64,000 bases of DNA, taken from Podocnemis expansa (Eukaryota; Chordata; Testudines; Podocnemididae). Location: assembly GCA_007922195.1 (NCBI GenBank), contig ML682038.1, positions 6,208,689 to 6,272,688 on the forward strand. Direction: 5' to 3'. A program made the translations under genes and the position numbers. The notes under the pieces were generated by a model, which searched no databases, was not told the origin of the DNA, and saw nothing but the letters and a program-made list of their open reading frames with translations. Positions 45,405-55,680 of this stretch are shown piece after piece. How positions within the stretch are numbered: the stretch's first letter is position 1; each line of letters starts with the position of its first letter.

Positions 45405-46230
45405 CTAAGGCTTTGTCTACACTTGGAAAGATAATTTGACTTTCTGAAGTCAAAGTAGTTAATTCAAATTAGAGAGTCTTCACGGGACTCCTAATTCAAA
45501 TTAAAGCAAGCTTTATTAATTCGACTTGGAGAGTCTACACCAGCCTCTGTAAGTCAAACTGGGAGAGCCGCAGCTCAAAAAGAAACCATGGATCCTGGGG
45601 TAGGGGAGCCACAGCTCTGGGGACAAGGGGAGCCCTGGCTCCCCAGCAAGCAGGGAACCATGGGTTCCTTTTCCCTGGGACACATGGCTCCCCAGCAAAA
45701 AGGGAGCCTCTGGGGTGCCCCAGAAAAGCGGCTGCTGGAGCTTCCCTGTTGGGGGTGTCATCCCCCCCAATATACACAGAAGAGCTCCAGGAGAAGGGAG
45801 CTTCCAGGGCTCTACAGGGGCAAGGGAGGCCTGAGAAGCAGCTGCCAGCTTTCCCCAGACAGGGGAGCCTACAGGGCTCCTGGGGAAGAGAGCCACCAGT
45901 GGTCTCTTCCCTGGGGCCCCCTGTCCGAAGAGATGCTTGCGGTTGTCTTCCCTGATGCTCCCTGGACAGGGGAGCCCCGGAGGTTCCCCTGTCCACCCAG
46001 TGAAGAGAGCCGCCAGCACTTCCTGCACACGGGAGCCCTCAGCCAGCAGGATCCCCCGTGGGATCAAAGTTAGAAGATGTTTTATTAAGCCAAATTAGCT
46101 TTTCCTTATTTCAAATTAAGGAAACACTTAATTCAACTTAATAAAATGCCAGTGTGGCCGGCAAGTAGGTTAAGTCAAATTAAGCCTCTTTAATTTGATT
46201 TAACGTGTAAGTCAAGATGCACCCTAAGAG
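45405..46230 (-). mobile_element. GC-cored DNA transposon, copy B (inverted relative to copy A)
   Basis: The left end CTAAGGCTTTGTCTACACTT and right end, reversed, CTTAGGGTGCATCTTGACTT form imperfect terminal inverted repeats. AT-rich arms with AATTCAAATTA-type palindromes flank a GC core (about 45560-46060) of GGGGAGCC/CTTCCCTG units shared with copy A. The copy is about 0.8 kb and non-coding; the open frames of up to 183 residues in the core lack domains. Confidence 0.72.
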
Positions 46231-46616
46231 TGGTTTCCCAATGCAGCATAGGAAAGGTTCCTTTGTGTAGCAAGAAAATAAAAGAATATTGGGGAAGGAA
46301 AAGCAAAAGCAGGATGATGTCTCATTGTTAGTTTGTGAGATTTTGTTCAAAAAACAGGACTGGGTTCATGGAAGAAGAATGCCTTTATTGGACCTGGGGC
46401 CTGTAAGCAGGGGGAACAGTGAATTAAGTAAGAAATGAAAGGAATTTTCTCAAGAAACCCTCTGAAAAGGGGGGGGAGTAGAAGTGAGCTGACTTCTAAG
46501 GATTGTATATAATAGCACTTGCATTAGTCAAAAGGAAAGAATATAATAAAGGGAAGAAAAGAATAATAGTAATAGGGAAATAATGCAAAATCTGAGACAG
46601 ATACATTAAGAATAAT

Positions 46617-46990
46617 GGCTGTGTTCACACAGCACTCTTATTTTGAAACAACAGAGGTTGTTTCGAAATAAGAAATACCCTGTTCACATGACGCACGGTT
46701 GTTTCGAAACAGTGGCACCCATTGTTTCGAAACAACGGCGTTGTTTCGAAACAACTTAAACCCCGTGTGGGGACGAAACAATGCCGTCCAAACATGTTGT
46801 TTCAAAACAACAGTGACTTGTTTCGAAATAACTGTTGCCTGAAACTGCTATTTTGCTTTGAGCTTTTTTCCTTAATTCGAATTAACAAACTGTTAATTCG
46901 AATTAAGTTATTTCAAAATAAGGCATTATTTCAATACAAGTTGTTTCGACACAACTTGTATCAAAATAATGCCTGTGTGTGAACACAGCT
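46617..46990. mobile_element. Palindrome-rich MITE (TTGTTTCGAAACAA arrays)
   Basis: The left end GGCTGTGTTCACACAG and right end, reversed, AGCTGTGTTCACACACAG are terminal inverted repeats. AATAAT lies immediately outside both ends (46611-46616, 46991-46996), a possible target duplication, though of simple sequence. Inside lie about a dozen self-complementary 12-16-mers built on TTTCGAAA and AATTCGAATT. It has no coding capacity and its superfamily is unknown. Confidence 0.72.
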
Positions 46991-47329
46991 AATAATATTA
47001 ATACAGACTACTCAGTTGATCACATTCCAGAATAAGTGACATGAAAAAAAGAAGGAATTAGGAAGGGCATTAGAGGAAGCTGAGAAATGAGGACAAAAGG
47101 TTAAAGATAAGCTACAGTGAGAGTAATGTTCTTGGATGCAGGAGAAAAAGGAAAAGTAAATGGTCCAGCATGCTTAAGGCAAGTAAATGCTTTAAAATTG
47201 TGGGGAATGACAAGTTAGCAAAGGAATAATAGCAGCTATTAAATGTAATGGAGATCAGTGGGACAATGAGGAGATAGAAAATAATGTTATCTTTTATAAT
47301 AATTTAAAGTTTTATAATTTACAGTTCAT

Positions 47330-49480
47330 TAGGGGAAGAATTAGAGGAACTCCAGAGACCACCTCCATTACACCAACAACCACAGTTACTAAAACTACTG
47401 CAGCAGATAGTGCAGGAAAGACAGAAGAATGAACAGAGGAAAGACCCTATTCTCCTCAACAAATAAGAGCTTTAGGAAAATCTATGGGTCCCTTAAATAG
47501 TGGCTGAACAAACCAACAGGTATACCTGGGATAGTATGAAGGGATCTATTAGCTGTAATAAAGTCATGTAAAGCTCAGAGGACTTAGCAGGATTCCTTAT
47601 GAAATCCAAGGAGTAGGACAAAGAAATAAGAGAAAGAAATGTTAAAATTCTTCCCAGGTGAAGACCCAGTGATACAGTTCTACAAAGAAAAAAAAACAGG
47701 GAAAAGACCGGAACCATGTGTAGCTGGAAAGAAATTAGTATTTAAACATTCTAGATTAACACAAAGAGAGAGAGAGTGGTTTATGATGTAGTCCCATTTT
47801 AGAAAGCTTTGGTCCTGGGATTTAATCCAGACATAAGAACAGCAATGACTTTGAGTAATCCTGAGTTGACTTCCCTGAAGTTGATAGAGGAGAGAGCAAA
47901 GACCTTATACAAAATTCAGAGATAAACCTTCCCTGCTCCAAGGATGAAGTTTAATGAAGTGTCAACAGTAACTTTCTTAAATAATGGTGTCTGCAGGGAA
48001 GTGAGATCCACAGTGCAAACAAGTTAGATAAGGGGAGAAAAAAGAAAAATATTTACCCCCATCAAAACAGCCCACCAAGGACAGTGGACTGGATAAGAGG
48101 TTGAATATGGGGAAAATTAATAAAATATGAGTCAAAGAATCAAATTGATGGATTGCATACTGAAGAATTACTTCAGAGGCTAGCTCAACATGAAAGTACC
48201 CTTAAAGTTCCACCTTGTCAGAAAAAACAAAACTTGGCCAAGCACCCCCTAGCTCCCCAGTGTCAATTACAGAACATGATGACCAGGTGGCACATTTAGA
48301 ACAAGATGAATGGGGGAAACCTACGGTATATGTAGTATTTAATAAGGCAGCTCTTGGACAAAATATATTAATTGGTACAGGTGCCTGTCTTTCTTTAGTC
48401 AGTACTAGGGAAAAGAATTTGTCTGGCTCTCTGGTAGTTACAAGGAAATTACAGGGATTTAATGAGGTTGAAATAAAGTACCATCCACTCCTGTAGTAAA
48501 TTTTCAGTTAGGAAAGGAACAAGGAAAAAGACAACTTAGTTTGATAAATTTAGATTATAATGGTATGTTAGGAATAAATATATTAGGAATTTTAAGAATT
48601 ATGATCAATTTAGTTGCTAAAAGTTTTATGGAAGATGGCTTCAGATAATGGAGATGTTTTTGAAAACACAGTTGTTATAGTAGAGGATACAGATTGATTG
48701 CCCTTAGGACTGTTGAAATGAAATAACTGATTGGAAAGGAAATACTGAAAATAGCACAAAAATAAATTATGGATAAAGAATAAGGCAGAATGTGGGAAGA
48801 TAAATGCAGGAGTTCTAGTTATTGGCCCTGATCCCCCACCCTAGAAACAGTACAAATACCCCAAGGCTGGGATGTCAGTGGCCCTAAAAACTCTTGGGGC
48901 CTGTCCCCCACCAGCCCCAGCCCTGATCAGGCCCCACATCTCTGGCTGAGGTCAGGGCTGGATCAACAGCCCAGCCCTGTATCCCCAGTCAGGGTTGGAT
49001 TAGGCTGCCACCAATGCAGTGGCCTGGCCCTGCATCCCCAGCCTGCGTTGAAGCTGTATTGGGCTGCCACAGGGCCGGATGAGTGGCCCAACTCTGCATC
49101 TATAGCCAGGGTCAGGGCCAGAATTTGGGGCACTGGGACTGAGGACTCATGCCCCCTGTGCCCAGCACCAGAGATGCTTCTGTCCTGAGGAAGCAAAAGA
49201 AAGTTTGGTTAAAACCATTCAGGGTTTGTTAGATTAGGGAGTTGTAATAGAAGAACAAAGTTCAACTCTCATATATTTGATCAGTCCTGAATGCAAATAG
49301 TAAAAACCTAGAGATTAACTATTGACTATAGGCCACTTAATCAGGTAATCCCAATGACAGCTTTAATGGTAACTAAAGTGATAGCATCTATAATGGCAGG
49401 AGCTCAGTGGTTTGCAATCTTTCATTTGGCAAATGCATTTTTTGCCATAACCTTATATGACCCATCCATGCCTAGGGTCA
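47330..49480 (+). mobile_element. Decayed endogenous retrovirus (gag-pro-pol remnants)
   Basis: Broken plus-strand frames appear in retroviral order. A capsid-like segment lies near 47830-47920 (TLSNPELTSLKLIEERAKTL). A protease-like segment spans 48215-48600 and has LIGTGA where an active enzyme has LIDTGA, so the catalytic aspartate is lost. A reverse-transcriptase start lies near 49310-49450 (a TIDYRPLNQV block, then WFAIFHLANAFFAI). Stops and frameshifts occur throughout. No env or flanking LTR was recognised. A low-GC A-rich bias resembles several class I-like retroviruses, but class is not certain. The 3' side is cut by the Gypsy fragment at 49490. Confidence 0.7.
48845..49200. repeat. 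GC-rich tandem-like insertion in the retroviral remnant
   Basis: Between protease-like and polymerase-like segments lies a GC-rich block of imperfect repeats (CAGCCCTG..., AGGGTTGGAT/GGGTCAGGGCC, GGCTGCCA, CCTGCATCCCCAGCC). Its composition differs sharply from the A-rich flanks, so it is probably a separate insertion or an expanded repeat. No termini were defined. Confidence 0.5.
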
Positions 49481-49489
49481 CCATCTGAA

Positions 49490-50155
49490 AATGCAAAATT
49501 CCTCTCATCAAGTGTAGTCTGGTCAGAGGCGAGTGGTCCATATACACAGTGAAACACTAAATAGATATGGCTGCAGTTTTCTAAGCACCCAAAGTGTGAT
49601 CAGGCACTCCTTGATGATTGTTCAGTTCTGCTCCTGGATCAGGAGCTTCATGCTCAGGTGCACAGTGGGGTGCTTCTCTTCCTTCGTGTCAGCGTGCATC
49701 AGCACCACAGTCAGCCATGTATCCGAGGCATCCATGAACACTGCAAAGAGCTTGTTGAAATCTGGTTTTACCAGAGCCAAGATCTGGAGCAGAGCTTCCT
49801 TCAGTGCACAGAAGACTTCTTAGCACAGCTCAGTCGAGATCACCTTAGCTGACTTCTCCTTCTTACATAGCTCAGTGATGGGAGCAGCTATCGGGCTGAA
49901 GTGAGGTACAAACCTCCGGTAGTACAGCACCATCTTGATAAAGGCCTGAACCTATTTCTTAGTCTGTGGAACAGGCCAGCCTCTGATCACTTCCACCTTA
50001 TCTGGCTCAGGTTTCAGGTGGATGCTCCCCAACTTATGGCCCAGATATGTAACCTCAATGATCCCTACCTTACCCTCCTCCACCCTTACTGTCAGCCCTG
50101 CCTCCTTCAAGTGATCCAGCACCATCTTCACCTGTAAGTTTAAATCCTGGCCCAC
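49490..50155 (-). mobile_element. Ty3/Gypsy pol fragment (RT end and RNase H start)
   Basis: On the minus strand, 50155-49952 encodes the C-terminal reverse-transcriptase region with LKEAGLTVRVEEGKVGI and VTYLGHKLGS. After an in-frame stop, the frame continues with YYRRFVPHF and the RNase H start FMDASDTWL, then KLQPYLF and DHSPLT near 49500. Only two in-frame stops and small codon deletions were noted, so it is better preserved than the neighbouring retrovirus and is probably younger. LTRs, integrase and the catalytic RT core are absent. Confidence 0.85.
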
Positions 50156-50384
50156 TGAAATGAGTAGAAGTTATGCTATTGACTTCAGCCAAGATTTCAC
50201 CCACTCAATGTACTAGAGAATGAGATTCTTTCTAGAGGTGGTTAAAAAAACCCACCACCCTGCAGATTTTACAGTGGGCTATGAGGCTTTCTGCTGAATT
50301 CTATAAGATTCAGATGTTCCAAAGTAACCTGTAGAAAAGTTATATTTTGCTATTAAATTTCTATAGGCTCTTTCTATAAGAGAA

Positions 50385-50485
50385 AAGCAAACAAGGAGTT
50401 CTGTGGCATTTAAAGACTAACAAATTTATTTATTGCATGGACATTCATGGAAGAAAATCCCAGTTCATCAGACATCAGATGTTCA
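50385..50485 (-). mobile_element. Penelope-like tail fragment
   Basis: CAAACAAGGAGTTCTGTGGC, TTTAAAGACTAACAAATTTA, TTGCATGGACATTCATGG and CAGTTCATCAGACATCAG match the tail family in minus orientation. The CTGATGA core (minus) is present, but the GAAA block is changed. Confidence 0.75.
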
Positions 50486-51734
50486 AACTTGCTGTTCATC
50501 TAAATCAAGATGTTCTGGAAGAACAGTAGCACAAGTACATCATCATATGCTGAGAGAATTCAAAGACCAGAATGGCCCCTTATGCATAATAACTTCTTTT
50601 GCATGGATATGATTGCAGATGGGTTATCAGACAGAATGCCTTTTTTCTAACAATATAGAATGGAGAGATTATATATAGCTGCTCTAAAAATCAGCCATTC
50701 ATTAAATGGTGGAATTGTTTTTGAAGCCATAATATAGTAAGTAATAAAAGCCTCATTTCTAGTATTATTTACAGAATTTACCAAGATGACATGGGGTCTG
50801 AAGAAGCTCCTGAGATAAGTGCCTTAGAATAATTCTCCCTGTTTCCAAGGATTTTTAGATAATCTCCTAAATAACTTGCAGGATAATTCAGTAAGTGGTG
50901 AAACACTGAAGCACATTTTAGGCACAGCTAAGTTGAAGAGAATTTTTTTAAGGCTACTAATCATAGCCACTATGAACTTCCTGGCTCCACAGATCCATCA
51001 TTGACTGTACAGCCTAACACTTTTCCTAGACAAGGGTTAAGATTCAGCTGACCTGAGATAAAAGTGATGGAAAACTGGAATGAGGATTTCGCTTTTCCAC
51101 CAGGGCCAGATTAAAGCAGGATTTAGTGCCTGCAGCACTGGGCTAAGGAGGACCTTGCCTGGACGCGCAGGTGGAAGTGGGATCCTGGCACTGGCCACTG
51201 CAAGGCCTACTGTCAGTGTGCGGGAAAGCGAGAAACTGAAACTTTGTCTGTGGGGGCGCTGGACCACTTCTCTAGTGCGCCACACTCCCTCTATGCCATG
51301 AAGGATCAGCCCCCACCCCCTGGATCAGCCTGGTAGTGTGAAGCAGGCCCCTCTGAGCTGACTCCTCCAGCTGTCAAGGCTCCCTGCCCTGATGTGAGTG
51401 CCTGCAAGTGCAGTGAGGGAGGGGCAATGTGAGCTTGGAGGGGGCAATGGCTGAGCCATCCTCAAAGGAATGCCCCCTGCCCCCCCCCATGCCAGACAAT
51501 GATTTGGATATAAGATATTTCCAGTGGGAAAATCCTAAGCTTCCAAGGGATAAGTTTGTTATCAGAGATTCACTACAAAAAATAAAACAACACCTAAAAA
51601 GAATCAATTAGTAAGTTTGCAAAGTGAAGGTAGCTTTTTAACACCAGAGGGAGCTGTAGTCACACAGAATAGTACATCTAACTAGACCAGATACCCCAGA
51701 ATAGTGCTAATATTTTTCTTAGTAACCGCATGTA

Positions 51735-51975
51735 TCAAAACAAACAAGGAGTCCTGTGGCACTTCTAAAGACTAACAAATGTATTTGTTGCTTGAGCTTT
51801 TCTGGGAGAAAATCCCACTTTGTCAGACACTTTGAATCTTCAACGCATCTGATAAAGTGAGATTTTTCTCCCACAAAAGCTCATGCGATAATACATTTAT
51901 TAGTCTTCAAAAGTGCTACAGGACTCCTTGTTTGTTTTGCTGAACTAGACTAACACAGCTACCCCTTTGGAACTT
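51735..51975. mobile_element. Head-to-head Penelope-like tails, second palindrome
   Basis: The left arm (minus polarity) ACAAGGAGTCCTGTGGCAC...CATTTTGTCAGACACTTTGAA-like sequence is followed from 51840 by a right arm (plus polarity) CGCATCTGATAAAGTGAG...CTCATGCGATAATACATTTA and ending GCTACAGGACTCCTTG, then TAGACTAACACAGCTACCCC. Each arm is about 100 bp. Core blocks have decayed (CTGATAA, CAAAA). Confidence 0.8.
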
Positions 51976-51979
51976 GTCA

Positions 51980-54900
51980 GCATGTATCAAGAGACTCACA
52001 GGATTTCAGAGATTTCTGGCAAAAGTTATTTATGTGATAAAGTATGCTAAGCTGATAGGGCAATGGATAACTATTTTGTTAAACTTTCTTTCTAAAATGT
52101 ATTCAATCTACAGTAATTGTCTTTACATAAAGTCATTTAAAATTTGAGAACAAGCAAACCGAATGGACAAGCTGGTTTCTTGTATTTATATAAATAATAC
52201 AGGGGGCGGCATCTGCGATAGTTTAGTTAAAAAAAAAAACAACCCTATTTTCTATGTCCCAAAACTAGCTGAAATTTTAATCCTTCAGGCTGAAATTTTG
52301 CAAGTTTGGTCCCTCTCCTAGGGTGTGTTTCAGTAGAGTGCTTGAAGAAAAATGATGCAGGTGAATCTATTGTAAATTTCTTTTGAACAGCTCTCACATG
52401 GTTACTTCTTTTTTAAAAATAAACATACTTTCTAATAATCATAATTGAGGTGGAAGGCTGCACCAATAGGCTAACAGGTATTATATATCTTTCCTCAAAA
52501 TTGTTAAACTTTGCCCTTGAAAAGTATATAGAGTATAGGTCTATTCCTGCAGTTGGATCCAGGCAGGTAGGTGGATCTTTGCAGTTGCTTTACTGGCCTA
52601 TGACTTTGGGAGGGTCCATGAATCCATTTACAGGACTGTAGCCTATATTTCATATAGGTCAGTCTATATGCATATGGTGCAAGGGGTGAAGACCTTTTAG
52701 GGAACCCAAGAATTTTTGTTCCTGACATTTGGTGCAATCTGCTCCATTCCAAAGAAAAACTACTAGCTCTTCCAATCTTTTTTAAAGAGCTTCAAGAAAT
52801 AAGGTATTTCTGGCAAACAAGAGGAGAGCTCCAACAGAGGCAGTGACATCATTCCAAGACTCCCTTCTGTTTGTTTGTGGAATTCTAATGAGGCACATCC
52901 CTTCTAGCACCTCTTAAGTGTTGTTTTGGAAATGAATGTACGATGAAATTAGACAATCACTAACATTAGAAAAAAATCTTAAAGTGAGGGTTCTGTGTCT
53001 TTGGACATCTTGGAAACACGGATGAGGGAAATCCAACAAACTTAGTCCATCTAGGAGAGTTGGACACAGCATAACAAGGGATGAAATATAATCAGATGTG
53101 AATGTCGTATATTTGGTGTCATAGGCTGTCACGTAATAGCAGCCTTTACGTTCATTAATTTTTTATTCATTCTTTCATAGGTCTTCCAGACAGACAACCA
53201 ATCGGATGCTAGACTAAGAAAAGAAAAAAAAAAAGAAGTAACTAGATTCCATTGACCTGTTTAGCTCTGAATGTGAAGGATGAAAAACAGCAGCTGTCTT
53301 GTATGAGACAGTGATTCAGGTATGGAAACACTTCCTTCTATTGATTATTGCTTTCTTTCCTTTTGAATTAATACATCAGTAACAAACACTGTCAAGACAC
53401 TGAGTTTGTCATGCTGTAAGTTCACACAAAGGATTATCTAAACAAGACTTTGTTCCAGTAGTTTTAGATACAAATATGTTGTTAGAACCACAAGACCTTA
53501 TTTTTTGTCATAAATACTTAATATAAATCTGAATGAGTTGAAAATGTGGTAAATTAAGTCATACTATAACTGAGATATGCAGTTCTTTTACCAGTATTTC
53601 ACTTGTCTGTTTAAAAATTGTGTTAGCTTTCATGGAAGTAAACAATATTCTTCTTTCTGTATTCCACTGAAACAAAAATATTTCACTCTGGCCATAGGAT
53701 TCAAATGTATCTCAGCCATAGGGTATAGTATCTGGTACTGAAAGAGAAATTGTGTCTATCTTCATCTTTCTTCTATTATTCTTCTCATTTTTTTTATAAG
53801 ATAACTAAAAGTAAGCAGGAAAAACTCCCATTGACCACAACTGAAGGATGATCAGGATGAGTTTAGTGTCTCAAACCTTGCAGAGCTGATTTAGTTCTTG
53901 AAAATCTAGTGAATCAGTAACAGAATATTAAAAAGAGAAAGCACAAATTGTTCATTTATTAATCTTTAAGGTAAGATGCATCTTAATTTACTCTGATTTT
54001 TACCTCCGAAGTGGTGCAATATATCTAGCACTGGATAATAGAATTTTTAAATTGTGCTGTATCTTGGTGACTTTATGTAGTTGCCTAATATATCTAGTTA
54101 TGAGAGGTTTGATAATGCCAGTGGGCCAGACTCTTCTTCCATTAACTTTGGTGTGAGGATGTGTCTCAATGTTAGTGTTGTGTTAAACTTGTTACAGACA
54201 TCTAATTCTTAACAAATCGCACTGTACTGCCACTGGTAAATTAATATTTATGAGAACTGAAATAACAATATTCTTAATGATTAATAACAAAATTATTTTC
54301 AGTTCATTCAATTGGTAGGTTTCATTGTCACATTTATTTCAGCTAAATCTGTGAATTTCAATAATTCACAAGATCTTGAATCGTGCAGTTATTTATTTGA
54401 ATAAGAAGTTATTAAAATAAGTAGTTAATGTAGATAATGTTTCCATAAGTTGATCAAAATAGGTTGCACCAAAGTTACATATCTCTGTTTAGTTGAGTGT
54501 AATCTTCTGTAATCTTTTGACCAACATGGTATTTTTTGGTTTTTGATAGCATGCTTGCTTTTTTTTACAACTGCATAAAGATAAGGACCTTGAATTTGTT
54601 TCAGAGCTGAATCTGAACCACAGTGTGGCCTAGTAAATAATATATGAATAATGGTAGGATAGAGTTTCTAGCTCAGCAGTAAGAAGAGAAATGACAGAGT
54701 AGTACTTTTATTTGACATACTAGTCAGTCTTTTGATTCTCAGAAATATCTGTCTTCAAAGCATGCCCACAACTTACTGTATATTTTTCCTATGATTATGT
54801 TCTGCTGTGATCAGAGCTTTGTTTTGGCTCTCTTGTTGGCAAAATGCAGATCTTTCCCTCAACATCAAATCCAAGCATAGGTGTGTACAGCATAAAATAA

Positions 54901-55550
54901 TTCAGAGGGGGTCAGGAACACCTCTCACATGCTGCAAAGTGGTAGTGGAACCACTCTGTTCTGGATGGTAGTTTGGCTGCCCGTTGCTCCAGCAGGAGGA
55001 ATGAGGTTTTGGCTGATTGATCTGCATAGCAGTGGATCCACTAATCTGCACTGAGACTTCATTCATGCCACGTAACTGAGGGGCCTTGTGGCCAATTTAT
55101 CACAGACTTCATATGGATTCTGCTGGAGTTTTTCACTATAAGACACAACCATGATATCTGAAGATGGGGCTCTGCTTAACTTCAAGCTTTCCAACACATA
55201 AGACTATTATAGAAGACTATTAGGCTCAATCCTTGGCCTCTGGTGTAGTTGTGTTGTGTTGCACAGGAAGCTATTAATTTCATTGAGAACAGGAGTGAGC
55301 CTTTTATTTGGGACACTCAGCACCTAACCCAAGCGATTATTTTGTAATTTTTTAATCACTTTAAAAACATATTTTGGGGAGAGGAAGGGTCTGTGAATTT
55401 TTTTGGGAAGGTATATGCTATTCCAGTTTTACTTAGTTGCTAAACCATTCTACATATAACTTCACAAACTGCTTAAACCTTGTTAAAATTTACAGTAAGA
55501 AATATTATCCCTATATCTACAATCCAGTTATTCTGTTTGTTTTTCCTCAA
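51980..55550. other. AT-rich sequence upstream of DNAJC5B, nothing recognised
   Basis: No repeat termini or coding exon were supported. A CAG|GTATGG splice-donor-like sequence at 53317-53323 after a purine-rich segment could end a non-coding DNAJC5B exon, but this is a guess from one short motif. The DNAJC5B promoter presumably lies here or further upstream. Confidence 0.4.
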
Positions 55551-55553
55551 TAG

Positions 55554-55680
55554 TCTTGATATGCACAAATAAGATGGCTGAACAAAGGCAACGAGCTTTA
55601 TCAACGTCAGGAGAAGTATTATACGAAATTCTGGCTCTGGAGAAGGGGGCAACACATGAAGAAGTTAAGAAGTCTTACAG
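55554..55680 (+). CDS. DNAJC5B: DNAJC5B first coding exon (J-domain start)
   Basis: DNAJC5B is the beta-type cysteine string protein, a palmitoylated vesicle-associated co-chaperone that stimulates Hsc70. This exon encodes 35 codons and 2 bases, from the ATG at 55574: [20 protein letters not shown], then [16 protein letters not shown] with the last codon split. This is the N-terminal leader and helices I-II of the J domain; the HPD motif and cysteine string lie in later exons outside the window. Ser10 in RALS matches the PKA-phosphorylated serine known in the alpha paralogue. A pyrimidine-rich acceptor ending TAG (55551-55553) precedes it and a GTATTT donor follows (55681). An upstream ATG at 55561 stops after three codons. 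The protein start resembles both DNAJC5 and DNAJC5B; position next to PDE7A decides for DNAJC5B. Confidence 0.9.

Larger units (their letters stand above)
37061..55553. other. Interval between PDE7A promoter and first DNAJC5B coding exon
   Basis: No host coding exon was recognised in this 18.5 kb. It should contain the DNAJC5B promoter and any non-coding 5' exons, which I cannot locate with confidence. It is filled by transposons from 37.5 to 52 kb; 52.0-55.5 kb is AT-rich and nearly featureless. From memory the human interval is roughly ten times longer. Confidence 0.7.
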
